Source of the DNA: CAZQFV01 sp964613665
GTDB taxonomy: Bacteria; Chloroflexota; Chloroflexia; DTKN01
Direction of reading: 5' to 3'
Assembly (NCBI GenBank): GCA_964613665.1
Contig: CAZTIG010000004.1
Coordinates: forward strand, 76,237-140,236
Length of the DNA: 64,000 nt
Made by a program: the position numbers and the translations under genes. Position 1 is the stretch's first letter, and the number at the start of each line of letters is the position of its first letter. Positions 1 to 7,642 of this stretch are shown here, piece after piece. Below the pieces are notes generated by a model, which did no database searches, had not been told where the DNA came from, and saw only the letters and a program-made list of their open reading frames with translations.

Positions 1-92
1 TCTCGCTCCTGAGCGTCGCGCTCTTTCTGCTGATTGCCGGGATCGAGCGCCTGGCGCTGCGCTGGTACTATGCGCAGGGGAGGGGGAAGTAG
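1..92 (+). CDS. ABC transporter permease, C-terminal fragment
   Basis: Only the last 29 codons are in the window (frame starting at base 3, stop TAG at 90-92). The peptide has a hydrophobic stretch (SVALFLLIAGIERLALRW) followed by a short basic tail, as expected for the final transmembrane helix and cytoplasmic end of a BPD-type permease. The two genes downstream are a matching substrate-binding lipoprotein and ATPase, so this is most likely the membrane subunit of the same importer. Identity rests mainly on context because so little of the protein is visible. Confidence 0.6.
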   Translation, partial: SLLSVALFLLIAGIERLALRWYYAQGRGK

Positions 93-127
93 GGCTCAGG
101 GCTTGGGGCCCAGGGACCAGAGCCCCA
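92..127. repeat. Degenerate 7-bp periodic repeat in spacer
   Basis: Five consecutive units read GGGCTCA, GGGCTTG, GGGCCCA, GGGACCA and GAGCCCCA, a 7-base period of the form GGGNYYR (the last unit has one extra base). The array starts inside the permease stop codon and fills most of the gap to the binding-protein gene. The reverse complement of its unit (TGGGCCC) makes up the array at 1146-1180 on the other side of that gene. Confidence 0.6.
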
Positions 128-149
128 GGCCGTTCGCGGAGGTACTGAG

Positions 150-1133
150 ATGAACAGATCGAAAGCAATGGCGCTGCTGCTCCTCGCCCTGGTGCTGGCC
201 TCCTGCGGGCCGGCACCGGCCCCGACGGCTCCGCCCACACCCGTCATCCTCTCCCTGGACTGGGTGCCCAACACCAACCACAGCGGCTTTTACGTGGCCC
301 TGGACAAGGGCTACTACGCCGCCCAGGGCCTGCAGGTGGACATCCAGATCCCCGCCGACCCGGCGGCGGCGCTGCGGACCGTGGCCACCGGCCAGACCGC
401 CTTTGGCGTCAGCTTCCAGGAGGAGGTCACCGTCGCCCGGGCCAACGACATCCCGGTCGTCTCCCTGGCGGCCATCATCCAGCACAACACCTCGGCCTTT
501 GCCGCGCTCCGGGAGTCCGGCATCACCCGCCCCAAGGACTGGGAGGGCAAGCGCTACGGCTCCTACGGGCTGCCCCTGGAGCCTCCGGTCATCGCCGGCC
601 TCATGCTCTGCGACGGGGCCGACTTTGGCCAGGTCGAGTTCGTCGACGCCGGCTTCGACGCCTACGCGGCGCTGCGCAACCGGCAGGTCGACTTTATCTG
701 GATCTTCCTGGCGTGGGACGGCATCAACGCCGAGCTGCAGGGGGTCCCGCTGAACACCATACCGCTCTACGGCTCCTGCATCCCCGACTACTACACCCCC
801 GTCATCATCGCCGGGGAGCGGACCATCGCCGAGCGTCCCGACCTGGTGCGGCGCTTCATGGCGGCGACGAGCCAGGGGTACGAGTACGCCATCGCCCATC
901 CCGAGGAAGCCGCGGCCATCCTGCTGCGGTACGCCCCCGGGAGCGACCCCGAGCTGGTCCGCCGCAGCCAGGCCTGGCTCAGCCCGCGCTACCAGGCCGA
1001 CGCCGCCCGGTGGGGTTGGCAGGAGGCCGCGGTGTGGCGCGACTTTGCCACCTGGCTGCACGAGCGGGGCCTGCTGCCCAAGGCCATCGATCCGGAGCAG
1101 GCCTATACCAACGAGTTCCTGCCCGCAAGGTAG
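150..1133 (+). CDS. ABC transporter substrate-binding lipoprotein, NMT1/ThiY-like
   Basis: A 327-residue exported binding protein. The N-terminus has a basic start, a hydrophobic run and a lipobox (VLASC, Cys about residue 19), so it should be lipid-anchored outside the membrane. The segment DWVPNTNHSGFYVALDKGYY shortly after the lipobox is the usual opening of NMT1/THI5-like proteins, which bind thiamine pyrimidine precursors such as HMP or formyl-aminopyrimidine. The neighbours are a permease end upstream and an ATPase 49 bases downstream, making a three-gene import operon. Exact substrate is inferred from family; other small aromatic or sulfonate ligands are possible. The start at 150 is chosen because it yields a complete signal peptide. 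Confidence 0.85.
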   Translation: MNRSKAMALLLLALVLASCGPAPAPTAPPTPVILSLDWVPNTNHSGFYVALDKGYYAAQGLQVDIQIPADPAAALRTVATGQTAFGVSFQEEVTVARANDIPVVSLAAIIQHNTSAFAALRESGITRPKDWEGKRYGSYGLPLEPPVIAGLMLCDGADFGQVEFVDAGFDAYAALRNRQVDFIWIFLAWDGINAELQGVPLNTIPLYGSCIPDYYTPVIIAGERTIAERPDLVRRFMAATSQGYEYAIAHPEEAAAILLRYAPGSDPELVRRSQAWLSPRYQADAARWGWQEAAVWRDFATWLHERGLLPKAIDPEQAYTNEFLPAR

Positions 1134-1145
1134 GAGGCAGGCCCC

Positions 1146-1180
1146 TGGAACCTGGGCCCTGAGCCCTGGGCCCTGGACCA
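1146..1180. repeat. Degenerate 7-bp periodic repeat in spacer
   Basis: Units TGGAACC, TGGGCCC, TGAGCCC, TGGGCCC and TGGACCA run without interruption and stop two bases before the ATPase start codon. Two looser units (AGGAGGC, AGGCCCC) precede them. The unit is the reverse complement of that at 92-127, so inverted heptamer arrays flank the binding-protein gene. With the gene's stop at 1133, essentially the whole spacer is heptameric. Confidence 0.65.
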
Positions 1181-1182
1181 CC

Positions 1183-1938
1183 ATGCCGACGCCCAAGCTG
1201 GAGCTACAGGCCATCCGCAAGGCTTTCTGGAACCGCTGGGGCTACCTGCCCACGCTCGAGCAGGTGGACCTGCGCGCCGCAGCCGGCGAGTTCGTCTCCC
1301 TCGTCGGGCCCAGCGGCTGCGGCAAGAGCACCCTCTTCAACATCGTCGCCGGCCTGGAGCCGGCCGACGGCGGCCGCGTCACCCTGGACGGCCGCGACGT
1401 CACCGGCCGGGTCGGCCTCTTCGGCTACATGCCCCAGCGCGACCTGCTGCTCCCCTGGCGCACGGTGCTCGACAACGTCATCCTGGGGGCCGAGATCGCC
1501 GGCCGGGACCGCCAGGCCGCCCGCCGGGAGGCCCGCGAGCTGCTGCCCCTCTTTGGGCTGGAGGGCTTTGACCACAACTACCCGGCCACGCTCTCCGGCG
1601 GGATGCGCCAGCGCGCCGCGCTCCTGCGGACCTTTCTCTGCCACCGCCAGGTCCTTCTCCTGGACGAGCCCTTTGGCGCCCTCGACGCCATCACCCGCAC
1701 CGAGATGCAGGAGTGGCTCCTGCGGGTCTGGGAGCGCCTCGGACAGACCATCCTCTTTATCACCCACGACGTGGAAGAGGCCGCCTTTCTCTCGGACCGC
1801 GTCTATGTCCTCTCGCCGCGGCCGGCCCGCGTCCGCCTGGAGCTGCCCATCGCCCTCTCCCGGCCGCGCCCCCGCACCCTCGTCACCAGCCCGGCCTTTA
1901 TCGCCCTCAAACGCCGCCTCCTCGAGGCGCTGTGCTGA
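1183..1938 (+). CDS. ABC transporter ATP-binding protein (ThiZ/NitT/TauT type)
   Basis: The 251-residue ATPase of the importer hydrolyses ATP at the inner face of the membrane to drive uptake by the permease. All motifs are present in order: Walker A GPSGCGKST, Q-loop PQRDLLLPW, signature LSGGMRQR, Walker B LLLDEPFGALD and the switch histidine in FITHDVEEA. I chose ATG 1183 because the open frame upstream runs into the spacer repeat and lacks family-like sequence. A hairpin at 1951-1980 ends the operon and is shared with the convergent gene at 2009-2734. Confidence 0.92.
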   Translation: MPTPKLELQAIRKAFWNRWGYLPTLEQVDLRAAAGEFVSLVGPSGCGKSTLFNIVAGLEPADGGRVTLDGRDVTGRVGLFGYMPQRDLLLPWRTVLDNVILGAEIAGRDRQAARREARELLPLFGLEGFDHNYPATLSGGMRQRAALLRTFLCHRQVLLLDEPFGALDAITRTEMQEWLLRVWERLGQTILFITHDVEEAAFLSDRVYVLSPRPARVRLELPIALSRPRPRTLVTSPAFIALKRRLLEALC

Positions 1939-1950
1939 GCACAAAGCAAA

Positions 1951-1980
1951 GGGCCGCTCCACCATACCTCGGAGCGGCTC
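1951..1980. terminator. Bidirectional hairpin between convergent genes
   Basis: GGGCCGCTCC (1951-1960) pairs with GGAGCGGCTC (1971-1980): a 10-bp stem with one G.U pair and a 10-base loop. It lies between the stops of two converging genes. There is no long T-run, so termination is inferred from position and stem strength. Confidence 0.6.
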
Positions 1981-1981
1981 C

Positions 1982-2008
1982 TGCCTCTTGCTTCTTGCTT
2001 CTTGCCCC
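1982..2008. repeat. 7-bp tandem repeat, TGCTTCT unit
   Basis: Units TGCCTCT, TGCTTCT, TGCTTCT and TGCCCCT follow one another with exact 7-base spacing directly after the terminator hairpin and up to the stop of the minus-strand gene. The same unit makes up the longer array at 23763-23825, about 22 kb away. Confidence 0.65.
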
Positions 2009-2734
2009 TCAGCTTGGCGCCCCGTTGCCCCGCCGCTCATCCGGAATGGCCAGCATCGCCACCACGTACAGCACCGCCCCGATCCCCACAGACAGAAGCG
2101 TGACCACGATCCAGATCAGCCGCACCCAGGTGGGATCGATCTGGAAGTAGGCAGCGACGCCGCCGCATACCCCGGCGATCATGCGCTCCCGGCGCGAGCG
2201 CACCAGCCGGCGGGCGCCGCCGTTCCGCCGCGAGATGCCAAAGATGATCAGGAGGCCGGCCGCGATCAGCACCAGGGCGATGGCCGAGCTCTGCAGCATG
2301 CCCCAGACCCACGACGGGATAAACCGGCCGGCCACGGTGCTCACCAGGAAGAAGAGGCCAGCCAGGATGAGCAGCCCACCCCAGAAGACGTTGCCCTGGA
2401 TCGGCATGCGCTGGATCGCCACCGGCTCCTCCTCCCGGGCCTCCGGCATCACCAGCATGGCCAGCAGGTACAGGAGCACGCCGCCCGCCCCCCAGGTCAC
2501 CAGCGTCAGGAACACCCACAGGGCCCGGATCAGCACCGGGTCGACGCCAAAGTAGCGCCCCAGGCCGCCGCAGACCCCGGCAATGACCCGGTCGCGCCGC
2601 GAGCGCATCAGCCGCCGCGGAGCCGGCGGCGCCTCGGCGGGGACCACCTCGACCACGGGCGCCGGGGGTGGCACCTCGCCCGGCGGGGCTGCCTGCTCGA
2701 CGCTCTCCTCCGGTACCAACCGCTCTTCCGACAT
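2009..2734 (-). CDS. Double PspC-domain membrane protein
   Basis: A 241-residue protein with two PspC domains, about residues 43-100 and 178-234. Each opens with a basic RSRR.R stretch and the IAGVCGG signature, then a hydrophobic helix. Between them are further hydrophobic segments (about 117-135 and 148-167). The first 40 residues are Pro/Glu-rich and probably cytoplasmic. PspC proteins take part in envelope-stress signalling or act as small membrane regulators; no psp partner is visible here. The start is supported by AGGAGG eight bases ahead of ATG 2734. The repeated domain looks like an internal duplication with the halves well diverged. Confidence 0.88.
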   Translation of the reverse strand: MSEERLVPEESVEQAAPPGEVPPPAPVVEVVPAEAPPAPRRLMRSRRDRVIAGVCGGLGRYFGVDPVLIRALWVFLTLVTWGAGGVLLYLLAMLVMPEAREEEPVAIQRMPIQGNVFWGGLLILAGLFFLVSTVAGRFIPSWVWGMLQSSAIALVLIAAGLLIIFGISRRNGGARRLVRSRRERMIAGVCGGVAAYFQIDPTWVRLIWIVVTLLSVGIGAVLYVVAMLAIPDERRGNGAPS

Positions 2735-2832
2735 CGCACACCTCCTACCATCGAACCGGCTCGTTGCCTGCGCCGATGGTACGGCCGGGCCGGCGCTTTT
2801 GTTGCACCGTGCCGCCCGAGGCGCGGTTGCGC

Positions 2833-4386
2833 TCAGAGCGGGTTGAAGAAGGTGTAGACGATCCAGGAGACGCTGGCGATCCGCGGGTTCCCTTCCGCAT
2901 CGCTCAGCACGCCCTCCTCCCAAGCAAAGATGCTGACCACGTAGGTGCCGCCGGAGGAGTAGACGATCCCGGCGTCGGCCTTCATGTCGTCGATCCAGCC
3001 GCTCTTGTGCGCCACGGGGATGCCGGCCGGCAGGCCGGCGGCCAGGCGGCTGTCGTCCTCGTTGTACTGCATCAGCCGCAGCATGGCCCGGCACTCGGCC
3101 GCCGTGATCTCGCCCGGGAACGACGCCAGGAGCGGCCCCTCGCCCTGGGCGCACTGGTAGACGTAGGTCAGCAGGAGGCCCATGTCGCGGGCGGTCGTCT
3201 GCAGCACCTCGTCGGCCTCGGTCAGCGGCAGCCCCGCGGGGGTGTCCTGGGCCTCCGGCGGGCAGCCGCTCCACTGCGGGCCGCCGCCGTAGCTGTTGCA
3301 CAGGAAGGAGCTCTCCAGCCCCAGCGCCCGCAGCGTCGCCGTCATGCGGCCGGCCCCGCGGGCCGCGCTGCCCTCCCCGACGAGCTCCAGCAGCCTGTTG
3401 GCAGCGTCGTTGTCGCTCCAGACCATCATCGCCTGCAGGTCCTCGGCCACGCGGCCGGCCACGGCCCCGTCGAGCAGCCGATAGGTCTGCAGCAGGATGG
3501 CGATCTTGATCACGCTGGCCCCGGAGAAGACGACCCGGTCGTTCACGCCGGCCTCGCGCCCGGTGGCCAGGTCGCGCACATAGACGCCCACCACGCCGGG
3601 CATGGCCGCCACCTGCTCGCGGATGACCGCGGCCAGCATATCCATGTCGGGCGCGGGTGGGGGCACCTCCTGCCACGAGAGGACCACCTCGGCGTGGTCC
3701 CACTGCCGCAGGGCCGCCTCGACCTGGGGAAGGGCCGCCGCCGTGTCCAGGTGGCAGCCGGGGACGGCGGCCAGGAAGCCCCGCGCCGGCTCCTCATCCG
3801 ACCACGTGATCTGCCGCACGCCCTGGGCCAGGAACGCGGCCGTCGCGGTGAGCACGGCCGGCCGCTGCGGCAGGGGGGGCTGCTCGTACACCAGCGCCAG
3901 GCTGTCCATGAGGTCACCCAGGGCGGCCTCGTCCATCTCCACCGGGACGGCCAGGTCCTCGAAGCACGGCTCGAGCCACGAGAGGCTTCCCCCCAGGTAG
4001 ATGCTCCAGCGGCGCCACAGGCCGGCCCAGGCGTACTCCTCGGCCTGGGCCAGGACCGGCCCGGCGTCGGCCTGCAGGCCGACCCGGTCCGGGTGCAGCG
4101 CCAGCGTCGTCTCGTTCAGGTGCAGGAGCAGGGGGCGGCGCAGCGGCTCCAGGCGGTGACGTTCCAGCGCGGTGCGGGCCTGCGCGGGGGTCAGGCCGCC
4201 CACCGGGACGCCGGCGATGGAGAGGCCGGGCGGCAGCGTCAGCGTGGGCGGTCCGCTCACGACAAAGGGCTCCCCGGCAGCGAGGTCGGCCGGCCCGGAC
4301 GTGGCGGCCCCCACCTGGGCCGGCAGCCCGGCCAGGAAACAGAGGAACAGGATCAGCAGCAGGCCACGCCTGAGCCAACGAGCCAT
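2833..4386 (-). CDS. Exported class-A beta-lactamase-like serine hydrolase with PG-binding-type N-domain
   Basis: A 517-residue protein with an N-terminal signal peptide (basic MARWLRR, then a hydrophobic run to about residue 27). Residues about 57-115 (IAGVPVGGLTPAQA...) resemble the PG_binding_4 repeat seen in VanW-like cell-wall proteins. The C-terminal half carries the full active-site set of class-A beta-lactamases: SVIK (Ser291, Lys294), SDN (324-326) and KSG (461-463). It could be a beta-lactamase, a DD-peptidase or a cell-wall hydrolase; the long N-domain argues for a peptidoglycan role. Start choice: the promoter at 4468-4496 lies inside the longer open frame, so the gene must begin downstream of it, and ATG 4386 yields the signal peptide. 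No strong ribosome site precedes it. Confidence 0.82.
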   Translation of the reverse strand: MARWLRRGLLLILFLCFLAGLPAQVGAATSGPADLAAGEPFVVSGPPTLTLPPGLSIAGVPVGGLTPAQARTALERHRLEPLRRPLLLHLNETTLALHPDRVGLQADAGPVLAQAEEYAWAGLWRRWSIYLGGSLSWLEPCFEDLAVPVEMDEAALGDLMDSLALVYEQPPLPQRPAVLTATAAFLAQGVRQITWSDEEPARGFLAAVPGCHLDTAAALPQVEAALRQWDHAEVVLSWQEVPPPAPDMDMLAAVIREQVAAMPGVVGVYVRDLATGREAGVNDRVVFSGASVIKIAILLQTYRLLDGAVAGRVAEDLQAMMVWSDNDAANRLLELVGEGSAARGAGRMTATLRALGLESSFLCNSYGGGPQWSGCPPEAQDTPAGLPLTEADEVLQTTARDMGLLLTYVYQCAQGEGPLLASFPGEITAAECRAMLRLMQYNEDDSRLAAGLPAGIPVAHKSGWIDDMKADAGIVYSSGGTYVVSIFAWEEGVLSDAEGNPRIASVSWIVYTFFNPL

Positions 4387-4467
4387 CGCCGGCAACCAGC
4401 CCCGCCTCGCGCAGAAGGACGGCCAGGTCGGCAGGCGCGCAGCGGCGCTGCGCCACTGCCCGGAGCC

Positions 4468-4496
4468 ATTGTAGCACGCCGCGCGAGTTTTGCCAA
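4468..4496 (-). promoter_or_regulatory. sigma70-type promoter for the serine hydrolase gene
   Basis: On the minus strand TTGGCA (4496-4491), 17-base spacer, TACAAT (4473-4468). It sits about 80 bases upstream of the chosen start and rules out starts further upstream. Confidence 0.7.
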
Positions 4497-4512
4497 CTGC
4501 GGCCAAGGAAGA

Positions 4513-4536
4513 GGCCGGGACCCGTGGGGCCCGGCC
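4513..4536. terminator. Hairpin between two minus-strand genes
   Basis: GGCCGGGACCC (4513-4523) pairs with GGGCCCGGCC (4527-4536) with a single bulged A and a 3-base loop. It lies downstream of the DUF333 lipoprotein gene and upstream of the next promoter, so it probably ends that transcript. There is no clear T-run on the minus strand. Confidence 0.5.
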
Positions 4537-4580
4537 TGCTGTTTGCCTTCTCCACCGGGGGCGCACCCCGGCCTATTGCT

Positions 4581-5039
4581 CTAGGGATAGGGCGTTGCCT
4601 GCGTCGCCGGCCGGCACTCGCCGCGGAAGTAGGCCCACTCGTCGCACTCGCTGCCATCGGCAAACCTGCACGCCCCGGACTGGCTGCCGTCGGCCGCGGT
4701 GCGGATCTCCACCGTGCCGCCGTTGTCCTGGCAGTAGACCGAGGCCGGGTTGGCCACCTTCGCGTCCGGCATGAACTGGCCCGGCGCACACTCGCCGCGG
4801 TAGTAGGCCCAGTCGCCGCACTCGCTCCCGTCGGGGAACTTGCACACCCCGGACTGGCTGCCGTCGGCCGCGGTGCGGATCTCCACGGTGCCGCCGTGCT
4901 CCTCGCAGTAGACCGCGGCGGGGTTCGGCATCCCGGCGGTAGGAACGGCCGTCGGAGAGGTCTCCGCGGCCCCACAGGCTCCCAGGACCAGCACGGCCAA
5001 CATGACCAGACATCCCAGCGGAACCATCTTGCTCTTCAT
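4581..5039 (-). CDS. Lipoprotein with two DUF333 repeats
   Basis: A 152-residue lipoprotein with a lipobox at VLGAC (Cys22). Two copies of a DUF333-type unit follow at about residues 39-84 and 97-142. Each has the form NPA.VYC..NGGTVEIR, then DGSQSG.C.F.DGSEC..WAY.RGEC, with conserved cysteines that may form disulfides outside the cell. DUF333 proteins are putative haemolysin-like or outer-surface lipoproteins of unknown function. The repeats are 58 codons apart and nearly identical at DNA level over stretches of about 45 bases, so the duplication is recent. A good ribosome site (AAGGAGG) precedes ATG 5039. Confidence 0.85.
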   Translation of the reverse strand: MKSKMVPLGCLVMLAVLVLGACGAAETSPTAVPTAGMPNPAAVYCEEHGGTVEIRTAADGSQSGVCKFPDGSECGDWAYYRGECAPGQFMPDAKVANPASVYCQDNGGTVEIRTAADGSQSGACRFADGSECDEWAYFRGECRPATQATPYP

Positions 5040-5184
5040 TGCTTGCCTCCTTCTCGGCTCTTGCCACTGCGCCCGGCCGCCTCCGGGTGGTGCACCTGGT
5101 GTGCGCTCGTGCGCAACGACCGTGTCATGACGCGCCGGCCGCCCCGCTGTTACGGCAGTAGGGGCGCAGCATGCCGCGCCCCGC

Positions 5185-5347
5185 ACGGCCGTATCAAAGT
5201 CGCCGGCCTTGACCGGCAAGTGCCCGGCTCCGGCAACAGCCCGACGCCGCACATGCCGGGGCGCAGCAATGGTGCGGCTGTGCCGCGCTTTGCGCAGGCC
5301 GGGCACTTGCCATCCGCTGTGCATCGGCGTGACCTTGATATCGCCGT
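5185..5347 (-). repeat. 163-bp structured intergenic element, family 1, copy A
   Basis: One of four copies of exactly 163 bp (others at 26522, 55604, 57903). Orientation is given by the strand on which the base changes fit RNA pairing. The longest helix pairs 5215-5228 with 5298-5311 (GGCAAGTGCCCGGC and its perfect complement). A second helix pairs GCCGCAC with GTGCGGC inside it, and the two ends pair imperfectly through TATCAA-type sequence. It lies in the 399-base gap between divergent genes and ends 18 bases before the -35 box of the miaB promoter. I see no other feature between 5040 and 5184. Confidence 0.8.
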
Positions 5348-5365
5348 ACGCGCCCCGATCCGCTC

Positions 5366-5394
5366 TTGCACGACCGCCCGTGTTGTAGTAGAAT
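5366..5394 (+). promoter_or_regulatory. sigma70-type promoter for miaB operon
   Basis: TTGCAC (5366-5371), 17-base spacer, TAGAAT (5389-5394). The expected transcript start near 5401 leaves a leader of about 38 bases before the TTG start of miaB. Confidence 0.72.
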
Positions 5395-5438
5395 ACGCGC
5401 ACCCAAAAACCGGGCCCAGCCCGGGGGAGGCCGCATCG

Positions 5439-6722
5439 TTGCGCTATGCCATCTGGACATCGGGTTGCCAGATGAACCGGGCCGACTCGTCGCGCCTGGC
5501 GGCAGCCCTGCGCCTGGCCGGCCACGAGCCGGCCCCGCCGGAAGAGGCCGATCTGGTCATCCTGAACACATGCAGCGTGCGCCAGAACGCCGAGCGCCGC
5601 GCCGCCAGCAAGCTGCAGTCCCTGGTCGGGCTCAAGCGTCGACACCCGGCCCTGCGCATCGCCCTGACCGGGTGCATGGTCGGCGTGCGCCCGGCGGCCG
5701 ACCTGGCCCGGCGTTTCCCCATGGTCGACGCCTTCTTCCCGCCGGACGCCGTGGACGAGGTCCTGGAGGCCTTTCCCGGGTCGCACGCCGTCGAGACGAG
5801 CCACCTGCTCCACCTCGACACCGCCGCCCGCCCGGTCAGCGCGTTCCTGCCTATCATCGTCGGCTGCAACAACCACTGCACCTACTGCATCGTCCCGCTG
5901 CGGCGCGGGGCCGAGCGCAGCCGGCCGCCGGCAGAGATCGTCGCCGAGGCCCAGGCCATGGCCGCGCAGGGCGTGCGCGAGGTGACGCTGCTCGGCCAGA
6001 ATGTGGATGCCTACGGCCACGACCTGCCCGAACGCCCCACCCTGGCCGGCCTGCTCCGCGCGCTCCACGAGGTGCCCGGCCTGGCCCGGCTGCGCTTCCT
6101 CACATCGCACCCGCGCGATATGACGGCCGAGCTGATCCAGGCCGTGGCCGGCCTGCCCAGGGTCTGCCCGGAGATCAGCCTGCCCGTCCAGGCCGGCCAC
6201 GATGCCCTGCTGCGGCGCATGGGCCGCCCTTACACCGTCGCAGCCTACAGCGAGCTGGTGCAGCGGGCCCGCGCGGCCATCCCCGGCCTGGCCCTCTCCA
6301 GCGATGTCATCGTCGGTTTCCCCGGCGAGACGGAGGAAGAGTTCCAGGGCACGCGCAGCTTGCTGGCGGAGATGCGCTTCGACGTCGTCCACGTCGCCGC
6401 CTACTCGCCCCGGCCGGGCACGGCCGCCGCCCGCCTGCCCGACGACGTCGCGCCCGCCATCAAGGAGCAGCGCCGTCGGGAGCTGGAGGCCATGCAGGAG
6501 CAGATCGCCGCCGAGATCAACGCCGGCTACCGCGACCAGGTGGTGGAGGTGCTGGTGGAGGACCTCCACCGGGGCAGGTGGCGCGGCCGCACCCCCCAGG
6601 GAAAGTGGTGCTTCTTCGACGCGCCGGGAGACCGGGCCGGCCGGCTGGTCCGCGTGCGGGTCACCCAGACCAGCCCCTGGTCGCTCCAGGGGCGGTTGGA
6701 GGGATCCCAGCAAGTCCGTTGA
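5439..6722 (+). CDS. miaB: tRNA-2-methylthio-N6-dimethylallyladenosine synthase MiaB
   Basis: A radical SAM methylthiotransferase of 427 residues that adds the 2-methylthio group to i6A37 of tRNAs. The N-terminal UPF0004 domain has three cluster cysteines at residues 10 (TSGCQMN), 45 (NTCSVRQ) and 79 (TGCM). The radical SAM triad CNNHCTYC is at 143-150 and a TRAM-like domain ends the protein. Start choice: no ATG lies close enough to the conserved N-terminus. TTG 5439 has GGGAGG eight bases upstream, lies 38 bases after the predicted transcript start and gives the normal family length. It is the first gene of an operon with the TPR protein, polA and a deacetylase, with gaps of 17-28 bases. 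Confidence 0.93.
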   Translation: MRYAIWTSGCQMNRADSSRLAAALRLAGHEPAPPEEADLVILNTCSVRQNAERRAASKLQSLVGLKRRHPALRIALTGCMVGVRPAADLARRFPMVDAFFPPDAVDEVLEAFPGSHAVETSHLLHLDTAARPVSAFLPIIVGCNNHCTYCIVPLRRGAERSRPPAEIVAEAQAMAAQGVREVTLLGQNVDAYGHDLPERPTLAGLLRALHEVPGLARLRFLTSHPRDMTAELIQAVAGLPRVCPEISLPVQAGHDALLRRMGRPYTVAAYSELVQRARAAIPGLALSSDVIVGFPGETEEEFQGTRSLLAEMRFDVVHVAAYSPRPGTAAARLPDDVAPAIKEQRRRELEAMQEQIAAEINAGYRDQVVEVLVEDLHRGRWRGRTPQGKWCFFDAPGDRAGRLVRVRVTQTSPWSLQGRLEGSQQVR

Positions 6723-6743
6723 TAGGAATCGAGGGATAGAACG

Positions 6744-7625
6744 ATGAGCCAGGAAAACTTGGCAGCGGCACAGCGCAACAAGGAACTGGAGCAGGAGGCC
6801 ATCCAGATGGCCCTGGAGGGCCGCTGGGAGGAGGCGGAGCGCCTCAACCGGCTGCTCCTGGAGGGACTGCCCGACGACGTCGAGGCCCTGAACCGGCTGG
6901 GCAAGGCGCTCTTCGAGCTGCGGCGCTACGACGAGGCGCATGAGGTCTACGGGCGAGCCCTGGAGCGCGACCCCTACAACCGCATCGCCCGCAAGAACCG
7001 CGAGCGCCTGGTCAGGCTGCTACAGACGGAGAAGGAACAGGCCAAGGCCGAGGCAGCGGGGCGCGAGCAGATCCGCCCCGACCTGTTCATCAGCGAGTCG
7101 GGCAAGTCGGCCGTGGTCCCACTGCACGGGCTGGCCGGGCCGCGCGTGCTGCAGCGGTTGAGCCGCGGCGAGATCGTCCGCCTGGAGCCCTCCGGGCACA
7201 TCGTCCTGGTGAAGACGGAGGACGGGGTCACACTGGGCCGCCTGGACCCGCGCATCGGCCGGCGGCTGTCCGAGTTCATCGCCATCGGCAACCACTACGC
7301 GGCGGCGATCGCCGAGGTGGACGAAGGGGGCATCAAGGTCTTTGTCCGCGAGACGTACCAGCACCCGCGGCTGGTCGGCCGGCTGTCCTTCCCACCCGTC
7401 GCCGCCGCACCCGCGGAGACGGTGCGGCCGTACATCCGCGACCTAGGCCTGCTGCAGGAGGCCTTCGAGGCCACCCTGGACGACGACGAGGAAGAGGAGG
7501 AAGAGGCCGAGGAGAGCGAGGAGGATCTGGGCATGGAGGAAGTGGACGAGATGGACATTGTCGAGGAGGTCGCCGAGGAGCCTGCGGAGGAAGAGTTCCC
7601 CGAGGAGCTGGACGAGGAGCTGTAG
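6744..7625 (+). CDS. TPR-containing protein with acidic tail
   Basis: 293 residues. The first 95 or so form about two tetratricopeptide units (ALEGRWEEAERLNR, LGKALFELRRYDEAHEVY), a protein-protein interaction fold. The middle part (about 120-225) is a compact globular region with a repeated pattern of hydrophobic and basic residues that I do not recognise. The last 50 residues are almost entirely Glu and Asp. It sits 21 bases after miaB and 17 before polA, so it is co-transcribed with tRNA and DNA metabolism genes. The acidic tail could mimic nucleic acid or bind a basic partner, but nothing visible fixes its role. Confidence 0.8.
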   Translation: MSQENLAAAQRNKELEQEAIQMALEGRWEEAERLNRLLLEGLPDDVEALNRLGKALFELRRYDEAHEVYGRALERDPYNRIARKNRERLVRLLQTEKEQAKAEAAGREQIRPDLFISESGKSAVVPLHGLAGPRVLQRLSRGEIVRLEPSGHIVLVKTEDGVTLGRLDPRIGRRLSEFIAIGNHYAAAIAEVDEGGIKVFVRETYQHPRLVGRLSFPPVAAAPAETVRPYIRDLGLLQEAFEATLDDDEEEEEEAEESEEDLGMEEVDEMDIVEEVAEEPAEEEFPEELDEEL

Positions 7626-7642
7626 CGACAGGAGGGGGTGCC

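Noticed and set aside
5168..5197. Minus-strand promoter inside family 1 copy A for the DUF333 gene (TTGATA, 18 bases, CATGCT)
   Set aside because: Both boxes are weak and the leader would be about 120 bases; not convincing.
4524..5438. An N-terminal extension of miaB over 300 codons
   Set aside because: It crosses the DUF333 gene on the other strand and the predicted promoter, and lacks any MiaB-like sequence.
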